Source: [Mycobacterium] crassicus (GTDB taxonomy: Bacteria; Actinomycetota; Actinomycetes; Mycobacteriales; Mycobacteriaceae). Taken from it: a DNA stretch of 64,000 bases. How positions within the stretch are numbered: the stretch's first letter is position 1; each line of letters starts with the position of its first letter. Below are positions 29,962 to 38,520 of the stretch, in pieces. A program made the translations under genes and the position numbers. The stretch covers positions 3,702,800 through 3,766,799 of the forward strand of contig NZ_CP084029.1 of NCBI RefSeq assembly GCF_020181615.1. Direction: 5' to 3'. The notes under the pieces were generated by a model. That model ran no database searches. It was given only the letters and a program-made list of their open reading frames with translations, and was not told the origin of the DNA.

Positions 29962-31008
29962 ATGCGGATCGGCGTACAGCTGGGCTACGCAGGTGGCCCC
30001 CAGGACTTCCAAGACACGGCCGAACTGGTCGTCGAACTCGAACGGGCCGGCAGCGACGCGGTCGCCGTCGCCGAGGCGTACTCGTTCGACGCCGTCAGCC
30101 AGCTGGGCTATCTGGCGGCCAAGACGTCGCGCATCGAGCTGGTCTCCGGCGTCCTGCCGATCTACACCCGCACGCCGGCCCTGCTCGCGATGACGGCGGC
30201 CGGGCTGGATTTCGTCTCCGACGGTCGGTTCCGGCTGGGCATCGGCACCTCCGGGCCGCAGGTGGTGGAGGGCTTCCACGGGGTGCCGTTCGACGCCCCG
30301 ATGGGCCGCACTCGCGAAGTGGTCGAGATCTGCCGGGCGGTGTGGCGCCGCGAACGGGTGTCCTATGACGGTCGGCATTATCAGCTTCCGCTGCCGGGCG
30401 GCACCGGACTGGGAAAACCACTGAAGATGATCAATCATCCGGTGCGAGAACGGATTCCGATTTCGATCGCCGCCTTGGGACCCAAGAATGTCGAACTGAC
30501 GGCCGAGATCGCCGAGGGTTGGCAGCCGGTGTTCTTCTACCCCGAGCGAGCCGCCGACGTATGGGGCGATGCGCTCCGAGCCGGCGCCGCCAAACGTGCA
30601 CCGGAGCTGGGGCCGCTGGACGTGATGGTGGGCGCGTCGCTGGCCATCGGCGAGAACGTCGACGACCGGCTGGCGTGGGTCAAACCGCAGCTGGCGTTGT
30701 ATATCGGCGGGATGGGCGCGGTGGGCCGCAACTTCTACCACAACCTGGCTACCCGCTACGGCTTCGGTGAGGTGGCCAATCACATCCAGGAGCTCTACCT
30801 GTCCGGACGCAAGGCCGAGGCCATCGACGCCGTGCCCGACGAATTGGTCCGGCAGACCTCGCTGATCGGACCGCGTGGATTCGTCGCCGAGCGGATCGCC
30901 GCATTCGCCGAAGCGGGCGTGACGACGCTGCTGGCCGGCCCGCTGGCCACCGAACCGGGCGAGGCGCTGCGCTACATGGAGGAACTGCGCGCGCTGGCGC
31001 CGGCCTGA
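29962..31008 (+). CDS. LLM-class F420-dependent oxidoreductase
   Basis: 348 residues of the luciferase-like monooxygenase fold, (beta/alpha)8 barrel, probably using coenzyme F420. ATG at 29962 begins MRIGVQLGYAGGPQDF, the usual first strand. Typical segments: AEAYSFDAVSQLGYLAAKT, GVLPIYTRTPALLAMTAAGL, GRFRLGIGTSGPQVVEGFHG, GRTREVVEICRAVWRRE, NHPVRERIPISIAALGPKN and ALYIGGMGAVGRNFYHN. It resembles the Rv3520c subgroup of M. tuberculosis as I recall it. Substrate unknown. An upstream in-frame ATG at 29866 falls in the duplicated non-coding repeat and is rejected. The FAAL at 31103 follows in the same direction. Confidence 0.85.
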   Translation: MRIGVQLGYAGGPQDFQDTAELVVELERAGSDAVAVAEAYSFDAVSQLGYLAAKTSRIELVSGVLPIYTRTPALLAMTAAGLDFVSDGRFRLGIGTSGPQVVEGFHGVPFDAPMGRTREVVEICRAVWRRERVSYDGRHYQLPLPGGTGLGKPLKMINHPVRERIPISIAALGPKNVELTAEIAEGWQPVFFYPERAADVWGDALRAGAAKRAPELGPLDVMVGASLAIGENVDDRLAWVKPQLALYIGGMGAVGRNFYHNLATRYGFGEVANHIQELYLSGRKAEAIDAVPDELVRQTSLIGPRGFVAERIAAFAEAGVTTLLAGPLATEPGEALRYMEELRALAPA

Positions 31009-31017
31009 CGCCGCCCA

Positions 31018-31051
31018 CCCTCGCGGACCTAACGCGCCCTCGCGGACCTAA
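31018..31051. repeat. Tandem direct repeat, two copies
   Basis: CCCTCGCGGACCTAA occurs at 31018-31032 and again at 31037-31051, a 19-base period, in the short gap between the oxidoreductase and FAAL 3. Its role is unknown. Confidence 0.7.
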
Positions 31052-31102
31052 GGCGGAGGGCCGCGTGTGGTCCACGACACGCCGCGGGTCAAGATAGGGC
31101 CC

Positions 31103-32926
31103 ATGGATTTCACTCCCACAGTGACAACGCCCATCGCCCAAACCCTGGTCGAACTGCTGCAACGTCAAGCCGAGCGGTTCGGCGACAAGGTGGCGTTCAG
31201 CTTCTCCTACAACGGTGACGACGAAGGCCGCAGCGAGGTCAGCTTCCGTGAGCTGGACCGGCGCGCACGGGCGATCGCGGCGAACCTGCAGCGCCACGAC
31301 GTCACCGGGGAGCGGGTGCTGGTGCTGGTCCGCCCGGGTCTGGACTTCATCGCCGGATTCTTCGGCTGCCTGTACGCCGGCGCCGTCGCAGTCCCGGTCC
31401 ACCAGAAGCTGGCACCGCGCCTGCAGGTGGTGGTCCCCGACGCCGCCGCGAAGTTCGCGCTCACCGCCGGCGAATCCCAGCAGGCCACCCGTGAGGCCGT
31501 CGCCGGGATCCCCGGGGCGCCCGAGCACTGGTTCTTCACCGACGCCGGCGCCGACCCTGACACCTGGGTGGCCCCTGACATCAACATCGACTCCCCGGCC
31601 GCCATCCAGTACACCTCGGGTTCGACCCGCTCCCCCAAGGGTGTGCTGCTCAGCCACGGCAACGTGCTGCACAACTGCGATGCCATCCGTCAGGCGTGGA
31701 ACGGCGACGAAAACGCCAAGGGCGTGTTCTGGCTGCCGCCGCACCATGATCTGGGTCTGATCGGCGGCATCCTGTCCATGATCTACATCGGGGCCAGCAC
31801 CGCGCTGATGTCACCGACCGCGTTCATCAAGCGCCCGATGCGCTGGCTGGAACTGGTGTCCGCCCATCGCGGCGTGATCACCGCTGCGCCGAACTTCGCC
31901 TACGACCGGTGCGTGGAGACCAGCACCCCCGAAGAGCGTGCCGCACTGGACCTTTCCTGCATGACCGTCGCAATGAACGGCGCCGAGTCGGTGCGCGCCA
32001 CTTCCCTGGCGAGCTTCGCCGACGCGTTCGCGCCGGCCGGTTTCCAGCTCTCGTCGTGCTATCCGGTGTATGGGTTGGCCGAGGCCACCCTGTGCGTGTC
32101 TGCCGGATGCCCCTCCGGAGTGCCGGGGGTGCGCTACCTCGATCGCGTCGCACTGGAACAGGACCGGGTCGTCGACGTGGCACCGGAGAATCCCGCCGCG
32201 GCGACATTCGTGGGTTGCGGTCAGCTGCGTCAGGCGGACGTCGCCATCGTCGACCCGGTGACCCACCAACCGTGCGGTCCCGACGAGGTCGGCGAGATCT
32301 GGGTCGCCGGACCCAATGTCGCCCTCGGCTATTGGAGACGTCCGGAGGAGACTGCGGCGACGTTCGGGGCGAGGCTGGCTGAGCCGGGCGACCCGGCGCG
32401 TGGCCCGTTCCTGCGCACCGGAGACCTCGGATTCCTCTGCGCTGGTGAGATTTTCACCACCGGTCGATGCAAGGACCTGATCGTGATCGACGGTCACAAC
32501 TACTACCCCAACGACATCGAGTTCACCGTGCAGCAATGCGACCCGGTGCTGGTGTCGGGCCGGGGGGCGGCGTTCGCGACGGATGCACCACCCGGTGGTG
32601 TCGAGCAGCTGGTCGTCGTCCACGAGGTGGACAGCACCCGGATCGCCGAGACCGACCTAGACGCGGTCATCGGCAAGATCCGTACCGCGGTCGCGACGCA
32701 CCACGGGATCGCCGCCGACGCCGTAGTCCTGGTGCACCACGTGTCGCTGCCCACCACCTCCAGCGGCAAGATTCAGCGCGGCCAGACCAAGCAGAACTTC
32801 GTCGACGGCACTCTGGCGGTGGTCGCCGAGTGGCGCACCCCGACCGAGGAGCTGTCGCTGGAGCAACTGCAGGAGGCAGCGAAAATCGTTTCGACGCTGC
32901 AGGCTTGGGGATCCCGCCCGGGCTGA
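31103..32926 (+). CDS. Fatty acyl-AMP ligase (FAAL, FadD-like)
   Basis: 607 residues from ATG at 31103 (MDFTPTVTTPIAQTLVELL); the frame is open from GTG 31067, but the chosen start aligns better with the other two FAALs. Motifs: YTSGSTRSPKGVLLSHGN, YPVYGLAEATLCVSAG, LRTGDLGFLCAGEIF, hinge GRCKDLIVIDGHNYYPNDIE and TSSGKIQR with the catalytic lysine near 556. It is closer to the FAAL at 35-1843 (shared AERFGDKVAFSFSYNGD-like start, SHGN, HNYYPND) than to the one at 18448. It follows the oxidoreductase by 94 bases and may share its transcript. No carrier or polyketide synthase gene is nearby. Confidence 0.9.
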   Translation: MDFTPTVTTPIAQTLVELLQRQAERFGDKVAFSFSYNGDDEGRSEVSFRELDRRARAIAANLQRHDVTGERVLVLVRPGLDFIAGFFGCLYAGAVAVPVHQKLAPRLQVVVPDAAAKFALTAGESQQATREAVAGIPGAPEHWFFTDAGADPDTWVAPDINIDSPAAIQYTSGSTRSPKGVLLSHGNVLHNCDAIRQAWNGDENAKGVFWLPPHHDLGLIGGILSMIYIGASTALMSPTAFIKRPMRWLELVSAHRGVITAAPNFAYDRCVETSTPEERAALDLSCMTVAMNGAESVRATSLASFADAFAPAGFQLSSCYPVYGLAEATLCVSAGCPSGVPGVRYLDRVALEQDRVVDVAPENPAAATFVGCGQLRQADVAIVDPVTHQPCGPDEVGEIWVAGPNVALGYWRRPEETAATFGARLAEPGDPARGPFLRTGDLGFLCAGEIFTTGRCKDLIVIDGHNYYPNDIEFTVQQCDPVLVSGRGAAFATDAPPGGVEQLVVVHEVDSTRIAETDLDAVIGKIRTAVATHHGIAADAVVLVHHVSLPTTSSGKIQRGQTKQNFVDGTLAVVAEWRTPTEELSLEQLQEAAKIVSTLQAWGSRPG

Positions 32927-32935
32927 GGCGAGGAT

Positions 32936-33155
32936 TCAGCCGGGGCCCAACGGATTGATCCAACGCAGGCCGGGGAACCGCTGAAAATCCGGGTCGGCCG
33001 ACGCTAGTTCGACCCCGTGTAACCGCCAACCAATCCGCGACGTAGCGCTACGCGTCGGGGCCACTCAACGGATTCTCGGTAACCCTGGGGTGGGTGACGA
33101 TGCGAAGAAACGCACCGATCGCCTGCCACGGCAGACCAACCCCTTCAGTCCCACT
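32936..33155 (-). pseudogene. Remnant of a VapC-type PIN-domain toxin gene
   Basis: Two pieces of a VapC protein can be read on the minus strand. From about 33155 one frame gives GVGLPWQAIGAFLRIVTHPR and VTENPLSGPDA, the classic middle of VapC proteins, and runs into a TAG at 33048-33050 inside the 12-base palindrome CGTAGCGCTACG (33041-33052). In a different frame 33013-32936 gives VELASADPDFQRFPGLRWIN then PLGPG and a stop, the usual VapC C-terminus with its active-site aspartates. The N-terminal catalytic part and some 40 residues between the pieces are gone, and no vapB is seen. A second small inverted repeat lies at 33205-33222. The gene is dead. Confidence 0.8.
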
Positions 33156-33240
33156 CCTACCGTGCGATGCGGGTACTGAGTTCCCGGGGCGCCGGCCCAT
33201 CATCATGCGTAGCACTACGCATGCACATGCCTCACGCTAA

Positions 33241-34584
33241 TTACTGCCCTACCTGCGGTAACTCCTCGGCGGCCGACTCGCACGGGGTCTTGGGCTGGAC
33301 GTCGGCCGGCGGCGCGGGAGCCGGTTCGAGCGCCTCGGTATCGACGGATTCGGCAGCGGGTTCGGCTTCGGGGGCCGCCGACTCCGGGTCCGCTATCACC
33401 CCGGTCTCGTCGGCCAACTCGGCCTCCGCGGGATCCTCGGCATCGGTGTGCTCCGCCGACTCCGGGTGGGGCTCGGCCTCCTCGGGTTCTTCGGAGTCCT
33501 CGGCGTCCTCGGCGTCCTCGGCGTCATCAGGACGATCGTCGTCCCAGGCGTCCTCATCGAACGGGCCGCCGAATGGCTCCCCGGAGCCGGAATCACCAAA
33601 CGCGTTGGCCAGCCGTGGAATCAGCCCTCCCAGACCGCCGAGCCCGCCCAGACCACCACCCGGCAGTCCGCCCGAGGGCAGGCCCAGGTCACCGGGCATG
33701 CCCAGCCCCGGCGGCACGCCGAGATCGGCCGGAAGGTCACCAAGCGGCGGCTCGGCGGGTGCGATGGCCGCGGGCGCCGCCGGGGCCACGACCCGCTCCC
33801 CCGGCACATCCACGCCGTCCAGCGGCACGCTCACCGGCACCGACTCCGGCGGCACGGACACCGGCGCCGCCGGCTCGTCGAGCTGGGCAACCGGCCCGAG
33901 CTCGCCCGGGATCGCGAACATGGTCCCCGGCGACGGGTCGGCCGCTGCAACCGCAGCCCGGTAGGCCGCCTCCGCCCCGCCACGCGCCGACCGCAAGGAC
34001 GAATCCCATTCGCCTCCAACGTCGTTGACCACATGCGGCATCACCTGCTTGTCGACGACCTCGACGGCGTGCTCATCCGCGGCGCCAGAGTTCACCGCGT
34101 GTGCGGCGGCCAGCCACGGCGGACGCTGCGCGCCCACCCGCTCGTCCACCGCCAGCACCGCGGCCACCTTGGCGTCGACGAGGCGCCACAGCTCATCGCG
34201 CAACACCGCACATCCGGCGGCGGCCGCGCGCAACCGGGCCGTCAGCTCCGCACCCGCGTCACAGTGCCGGCGCAGGAACTCCGCGGCGGCCTCGGCACCC
34301 GGCCCCCGCCAGGCCGCGGCCAGATCGACGAGTTGCCCACGCTGGCGGCGCAGCGCGTCCTCTGCCGCCTCGGCCAGTGCTCCCAAAGCGGCGCAGTCGG
34401 CGTCGAGCAGCCGCAGATCCAGGCCGGCGTGGCCGTCGTAGCGGTCGGCGAGCTGCCCGTCGTAGCCGGTCAGATCCGGCTGCCGATAGCCCCGCCGGCT
34501 ACAGGCCGATACGTATATCTGCGTGTGTGCCACCGCGTCTCGGCCCTCGGCCAGCCGCGCGGACACGTCGTACCGCTGCGCCAC
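33241..34584 (-). CDS. Conserved mycobacterial protein with WxG-like helix (Rv3439c-like)
   Basis: 447 residues. The N-terminal 180 residues are Ala-rich and helical, with AAAWRGPGAEAAAEFLRRHC, a W-x-G turn between helices as in WXG100 and related type VII secretion proteins. The middle is Pro/Val-rich, then a run of GGLPGGG/GLGGLGG-type glycine repeats, and the end is very acidic with repeats of DAED and many Glu/Pro. No signal peptide or membrane helix is seen. It occupies the Rv3439c position, last in the minus-strand run from rplM, and starts one base after the preceding small gene. Being in the neighbourhood of ESX-4 and having the W-x-G element, it could be a secretion substrate; that is inference. 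Confidence 0.75.
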   Translation of the reverse strand: MAQRYDVSARLAEGRDAVAHTQIYVSACSRRGYRQPDLTGYDGQLADRYDGHAGLDLRLLDADCAALGALAEAAEDALRRQRGQLVDLAAAWRGPGAEAAAEFLRRHCDAGAELTARLRAAAAGCAVLRDELWRLVDAKVAAVLAVDERVGAQRPPWLAAAHAVNSGAADEHAVEVVDKQVMPHVVNDVGGEWDSSLRSARGGAEAAYRAAVAAADPSPGTMFAIPGELGPVAQLDEPAAPVSVPPESVPVSVPLDGVDVPGERVVAPAAPAAIAPAEPPLGDLPADLGVPPGLGMPGDLGLPSGGLPGGGLGGLGGLGGLIPRLANAFGDSGSGEPFGGPFDEDAWDDDRPDDAEDAEDAEDSEEPEEAEPHPESAEHTDAEDPAEAELADETGVIADPESAAPEAEPAAESVDTEALEPAPAPPADVQPKTPCESAAEELPQVGQ

Positions 34585-34585
34585 C

Positions 34586-34888
34586 TCAACCGACCCGATC
34601 CGCCGCGGACAGCTCGGCGTGCGTGTAACGCGCCAGCCCGGCTCGCAGTGCTGCGGCGATCTCGGTGGTGGCCCGCGACCAGCGCGTCAGCTCCGGCGCC
34701 CAGCCGTCCAGCGCACGGCGCAGCGACTCCCCCGCCGCGACAAAGTCACGCCCGGCGAAACCGCCGTCGAATACCAACCCGCCCAATCGGATTCGCGTCG
34801 CGGTATCGATATCTGCGGCGGTGGCGTCGAGGCAGTCCGCCACCAGGCGCAGCGCGGCGGCGTCGAGGTACAGCTGTTGTCGTCCCAT
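34586..34888 (-). CDS. Small conserved helical protein (Rv3440c-like)
   Basis: 100 residues, matching the size I recall for Rv3440c. Ala-rich helices are separated by a glycine-bearing turn (LVFDGGFAGRDFVAAGESL), with a W in the second half (DGWAPELTRWSRATTEIA). The size and two-helix pattern recall EspC- or WXG100-like proteins, though a strict W-x-G motif is missing. It stops one base before the Rv3439c-like gene, so translation is probably coupled, and the two may form a heterodimer like other type VII pairs. It follows glmM by 53 bases. No biochemical function is recognised. Confidence 0.7.
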   Translation of the reverse strand: MGRQQLYLDAAALRLVADCLDATAADIDTATRIRLGGLVFDGGFAGRDFVAAGESLRRALDGWAPELTRWSRATTEIAAALRAGLARYTHAELSAADRVG

Positions 34889-34941
34889 ATGGGGTAGGAC
34901 GGCCGCGGGCCCGTCGCGGTTCCCGGCAATCGCGGCAAGAA

Positions 34942-36270
34942 TCAGCCGCCGCGTACCGTCTCGGCGACGCTGGCCGCGATCTGACGCGCGGTGTCTTCAT
35001 CGGCGGCTTCCACCATCACCCGAACCAGCTGTTCGGTTCCTGAGGGACGCAACAGGATTCGTCCGGTGTCGCCGAGCTCCTCGGCGGCGCGCTGAACTGC
35101 GGTGCGCACCGCCAGACGCCCCACCGCGGCGACCTTGTCAGCGACCTCGACGTTGATCAACACCTGCGGCAGGGTGCGCATCGCCGAGGCCAGGCCGGCC
35201 AGCGGGGTGCCGGTCTGCGCCATCCGCGCCATCAGCCGCAGGCCGGTGATGACGCCGTCGCCGGTGGTGGCCAGCCCGGGCAACACGATATGGCCGGACT
35301 GCTCACCGCCCAACGTGAAGCCACCGGCCCGCAACTGCTCCAGCACGTAGCGGTCGCCGACGTCGGTGGTGTGCACGTCGATCCCGGCGTCCCGCATGGC
35401 CAGGTGTAGCCCGAGATTGCTCATCACCGTCGCCACCAGGGTGTCGCCGGCCAGCTCACCGGCGTCCCGCATCGCCAGCGCCAACACGACCATGATGGCG
35501 TCGCCGTCGACCACCTGACCGGCGGCATCCACCGCCAGGCAACGGTCGGCGTCGCCGTCGTGCGCCAGGCCCAGGTCTGCCCCGTGGTGCAGCACCGCGG
35601 CGCTCAACGGTTCCAGGTGCGTCGAGCCGCAACCGTCGTTGATGTTGAGCCCGTCGGGGTCGGAGTTGATCGCGATCACGGTGGCGCCGGCGGCCCGGTA
35701 GGCCCGCGGCGCCGCCTGGAAGGCCGCGCCGTGCGCGCAGTCCACCACCACGGTCAGGCCGTCCAGGCGGGTGCGGTTGGATTCGCCGACGTGGCGCAGG
35801 TAGCAGTCCAGGGCGTCCTTGGCGTCCACCACGCGGCCCAGACCTGCGCCGATCGGACGTAACCCCGGGCCGGCGGCCACCAGGTCTTCGATCTGGTCCT
35901 CGGTGGCGTCGTCGAGCTTGTGCCCGCCGGGGCCGAAGAATTTGATGCCATTGTCGGGCATGGGGTTGTGCGACGCGGAGATCATCACCCCGAAGTCGGC
36001 TTCATAGGCGCTGGTCAGGTAGGCCACTGCCGGTGTCGGCAGCACCCCGGCCCGCAGCACGTCGACGCCCTGGCTGGTCAGCCCGGCGATGACCGCGGCT
36101 TCCAGCATCTCGCCGCTGGCACGCGGGTCGCGGCCGACGACGGCCACCCGTCGCTCGGTGCCCTGGGAAAGCCGCTGAGCTGCGGCGCTGCCCAGCGCCA
36201 CTGCCAGCTCCGCGGTCAGTTCGCGGTTGGCAACCCCGCGGACTCCGTCGGTGCCGAAAAGTCGACCCAT
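34942..36270 (-). CDS. glmM: Phosphoglucosamine mutase GlmM
   Basis: Converts glucosamine-6-phosphate to glucosamine-1-phosphate for UDP-GlcNAc and peptidoglycan synthesis; acts directly after GlmS (9033-10901). 442 residues, normal. Starts [12 protein letters not shown]. The phosphoserine loop [17 protein letters not shown] places the active-site serine near residue 100; the magnesium loop is AHDGDADRC, the sugar-binding loop GGEQSGHI, and the phosphate-binding loop [15 protein letters not shown] near the end. It follows rpsI by 145 bases with a hairpin between, so it may have its own promoter as well. Confidence 0.97.
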   Translation of the reverse strand: MGRLFGTDGVRGVANRELTAELAVALGSAAAQRLSQGTERRVAVVGRDPRASGEMLEAAVIAGLTSQGVDVLRAGVLPTPAVAYLTSAYEADFGVMISASHNPMPDNGIKFFGPGGHKLDDATEDQIEDLVAAGPGLRPIGAGLGRVVDAKDALDCYLRHVGESNRTRLDGLTVVVDCAHGAAFQAAPRAYRAAGATVIAINSDPDGLNINDGCGSTHLEPLSAAVLHHGADLGLAHDGDADRCLAVDAAGQVVDGDAIMVVLALAMRDAGELAGDTLVATVMSNLGLHLAMRDAGIDVHTTDVGDRYVLEQLRAGGFTLGGEQSGHIVLPGLATTGDGVITGLRLMARMAQTGTPLAGLASAMRTLPQVLINVEVADKVAAVGRLAVRTAVQRAAEELGDTGRILLRPSGTEQLVRVMVEAADEDTARQIAASVAETVRGG

Positions 36271-36356
36271 AACTATCCTTTATCGCCGCGAGCGTGCGGG
36301 TTGCCGGCCCGACACGCCGGTGTCACGCCGGAAACCCGCACCCTCGAAAGCAAGCC

Positions 36357-36388
36357 GGGGGCACCTTCCGCTTGCGGAAGGCACCCCC
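36357..36388 (-). terminator. Hairpin after rplM-rpsI
   Basis: GGGGGCACCTTCCGC and GCGGAAGGCACCCCC face each other around a tiny loop, with two internal mismatches. It lies between the rpsI stop and glmM start on the minus strand and probably ends or attenuates the ribosomal-protein transcript. Confidence 0.55.
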
Positions 36389-36415
36389 AACTCGCTGCCA
36401 GAATGCAATCGCAGA

Positions 36416-36919
36416 TCAGCGCTTGCTGTACTGCGGAGCCTTACGGGCCTTCTTGAGACCGTACTTCTTGCGCTCGGTGGCCCGCGGGTCACGAGTCAGG
36501 AAGCCGGCCTTCTTCAGCGCCGGACGGTCTTCCGGCTGCACCAGGATCAGCGCGCGAGCCAGCGCCAGACGCAGCGCACCGGCCTGGCCGGAGGGGCCGC
36601 CGCCGTCGAGGTGGGCGTAGACGTCGAAGCTGTCCACCCGGTCCACGGTCACCAGCGGAGCCTTGATCAGCTGCTGGTGCACCTTGTTCGGGAAGTAGGC
36701 CTCCAGGGTGCGGCCGTCCAGGTTGAACTTGCCGGTGCCGGGCACCAGACGCACCCGGACCACGGCCTCCTTGCGGCGGCCGACGGTCTGGATCGGGCGG
36801 CCCAGGTCGTGCGGCTCGTAGACCGGCGCAGCTTCCTCGTGAACCTCTACGGTCTCGACAACCTCAACAGTCTCGTCGACCTCGGGGGCCTCGGTACCTT
36901 CAAATGCCGTCTCGGTCAT
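36416..36919 (-). CDS. rpsI: 30S ribosomal protein S9 (uS9)
   Basis: 167 residues. The first 40 are an acidic extension rich in Glu and Val ([17 protein letters not shown]), usual in mycobacterial S9. The conserved core begins [19 protein letters not shown] and includes [34 protein letters not shown] and the tail [20 protein letters not shown] then YSKR, whose final Arg reaches the ribosomal P site. The start ATG overlaps the rplM stop by four bases (36916-36919), so the two are translationally coupled. Confidence 0.98.
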   Translation of the reverse strand: MTETAFEGTEAPEVDETVEVVETVEVHEEAAPVYEPHDLGRPIQTVGRRKEAVVRVRLVPGTGKFNLDGRTLEAYFPNKVHQQLIKAPLVTVDRVDSFDVYAHLDGGGPSGQAGALRLALARALILVQPEDRPALKKAGFLTRDPRATERKKYGLKKARKAPQYSKR

Positions 36920-37359
36920 TGCGCCACCTGCTTGATTTCGAACGGGATCGGCTGCTGAGCGGTGTGCGGATGCACCGGCCCGGCGTAGACGTGCAGCTTG
37001 CGCTGAATCTGACGCCCCAGCTTGGTGTGCGGGATCATCCCGAGGATCGCCTTCTCCACGACACGGTCGGGACGGGTCTCCATCAGCTCACCTATGCTGC
37101 GCTTGCGCAGCCCGCCCGGGTAGCCCGAGTGGCGGTAAGCCATTTTCTTCTGCAGTTTGTCGCCGCTGATGGCGACCTTGTCGGCGTTGATGATGATGAC
37201 GAAGTCACCGCCGTCAACGTTCGGCGCGAATGTCGGCTTGTGCTTGCCGCGCAGCAGGGTTGCTGCCGCAACGGCGAGCCGGCCGAGCACCACGTCGGTG
37301 GCGTCGATGACATACCACGAACGTGTGGTGTCACCAGCCTTCGGCGCGTAGGTGGGCAC
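36916..37359 (-). CDS. rplM: 50S ribosomal protein L13 (uL13)
   Basis: 147 residues, the normal length. Recognised by [57 protein letters not shown] and [13 protein letters not shown], with the end [16 protein letters not shown]. First gene of the rplM-rpsI pair, continuing to glmM and the Rv3440c/Rv3439c-like genes on the minus strand. Confidence 0.98.
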   Translation of the reverse strand: MPTYAPKAGDTTRSWYVIDATDVVLGRLAVAAATLLRGKHKPTFAPNVDGGDFVIIINADKVAISGDKLQKKMAYRHSGYPGGLRKRSIGELMETRPDRVVEKAILGMIPHTKLGRQIQRKLHVYAGPVHPHTAQQPIPFEIKQVAQ

Positions 37360-37684
37360 AGCGCTTACCTCTCGTTATTCGGGTTGCTACCCGGTTCTTG
37401 CGGATCCCGGAGCGAGCCGGGTGCCGGTCCGGCGTGTAATGCGGAGTGGTTCTCGGCGACCGACGTTGACCCGAGTACCCGCTGTGCCCAAATAGGCACC
37501 GCACGCCAACGGTGCAGCTTACCGGCGGTGATCCGGGTGGGTCAAAACGGGGACGGGGCGGTTACGCCGCGTGCTACCTCTTCTGCCGTGCCTGCTACAA
37601 AACCCGAGATCGACGGATTGGCTATTCGCCGACCGGCGGGAACGGCGTGAGCAGGTTCGCCCGGAGGCAAGGGGAATCTTGAGC
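37360..37684. other. Region upstream of rplM
   Basis: Non-coding space between rplM (start 37359) and the terminator after esxT. It should hold the rplM promoter and 5' leader. A small inverted repeat, ACCCGG at 37389-37394 and CCGGGT at 37417-37422, lies just upstream of rplM and could be part of a leader structure; I do not recognise a known ribosomal-protein leader. No gene is seen. Confidence 0.4.
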
Positions 37685-37726
37685 CGGTGTGGCCCCGTCG
37701 GCTCTCCTCCGATCGGGGCCACACCG
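37685..37726 (-). terminator. Hairpin terminator after esxT
   Basis: CGGTGTGGCCCCG (37685-37697) and CGGGGCCACACCG (37714-37726) are perfectly complementary over 13 pairs with a 16-base loop. It lies about 20 bases past the esxT stop. Confidence 0.7.
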
Positions 37727-37745
37727 CGTTCGGGGGTGGTCTCTC

Positions 37746-38042
37746 CTACCTCCCCCAAGCTCCCGCAGCACGCCGGTCGGCGTCGGCGACGTCCGCCGCG
37801 CCGTCGCGCACCGCCCTGCCCAGGTCGAACAGGATCTGGTTGAGCGCGCTGACGGCGTGCTGCCATCGGAGCTGCTCGGCGTGATAGGCCCCGGCCGCCT
37901 CCCGGGTCCACACCTGCTGCAGGGGCGCGATCTGAGACCGCAACTCCTCCAGTGCGCCGTTGAGCCGGGCGGCCGTGGAGTGGATCTCCTGGCGGACGGC
38001 GTACTCGATTTCGTCGAAGTTGTACGACAGTGCCGCATCCAT
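37746..38042 (-). CDS. esxT: ESX-4 WXG100-family protein EsxT
   Basis: 98 residues starting MDAALSYNFDEIEYAVRQEI at ATG 38042, with GAGGGG upstream; the frame is open further but only this start fits the family. A helix-turn-helix hairpin with the turn APLQQVWTREAAGAY, where the usual W-x-G reads W-T-R, and a C-terminal part ADADRRAAGAWGR. It matches M. tuberculosis EsxT (Rv3444c) closely from memory. It forms a heterodimer with EsxU, encoded ten bases upstream, and the pair is the presumed substrate of ESX-4. Here the pair is cut off from the rest of ESX-4 by about 6.6 kb of accessory genes. Confidence 0.93.
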   Translation of the reverse strand: MDAALSYNFDEIEYAVRQEIHSTAARLNGALEELRSQIAPLQQVWTREAAGAYHAEQLRWQHAVSALNQILFDLGRAVRDGAADVADADRRAAGAWGR

Positions 38043-38052
38043 GGTCGGCCCC

Positions 38053-38370
38053 TCAGATTCCGTCACCGGCGGCGGCGATGTGGTGCGAGTGGGTCTCGGC
38101 GACCTCACGCAGTGCGCGCTCGTTGAGGCGGATGGTCTCGGCGATGCGCGCCAGCGCGTGGTGCAGGCTGAGCGATTCGGCGTTCCAACGATCCAGCACG
38201 TCCTGGAACCGGGCTGCCGCCAGACCGGACCAGACCGACGGCGGCACGGCACGCATCCGGCCGACGAAGGCCTGCAACATGCCCCGGATTTCCTCGTTGC
38301 GGGCGTCGGTGGCCGCGGCGACGGCGCGCATGACGTCGAAGTCGGCACTGAGTGTGGTGGATGTGCTCAC
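38053..38370 (-). CDS. esxU: ESX-4 WXG100-family protein EsxU
   Basis: 105 residues from GTG at 38370 ([20 protein letters not shown]), the length of M. tuberculosis EsxU (Rv3445c). The helical hairpin carries the motif [20 protein letters not shown], with the canonical W-x-G. The second helix ends in [18 protein letters not shown] longer frame extends upstream to 38475, but the extra part has no family counterpart. Ten bases separate it from esxT; the two make one transcript and presumably one secreted heterodimer. Its upstream side faces the PE-PPE gene, so its promoter lies in 38371-38520. Confidence 0.92.
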   Translation of the reverse strand: MSTSTTLSADFDVMRAVAAATDARNEEIRGMLQAFVGRMRAVPPSVWSGLAAARFQDVLDRWNAESLSLHHALARIAETIRLNERALREVAETHSHHIAAAGDGI

Positions 38371-38520
38371 ATCTGCCCCTGTCGTTGGATCGCTGTTATG
38401 TGGTTCGACTGCGACAAGGCGCGTTCGGTTCCATCCGATTGCGGCAACGTTCCCCTTGCCACCGAATGAGATCAAGAACAGAATCCGCTAAACAGCGCCT
38501 TAAGGCGCCAAGGAGGGGAA

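Noticed and set aside
37519..38348. Minus-strand open frames extending esxT and filling the gap before rplM
   Set aside because: Only the last 98 codons of the esxT frame match the family; the rest overlaps esxU and the terminator with no coding features.
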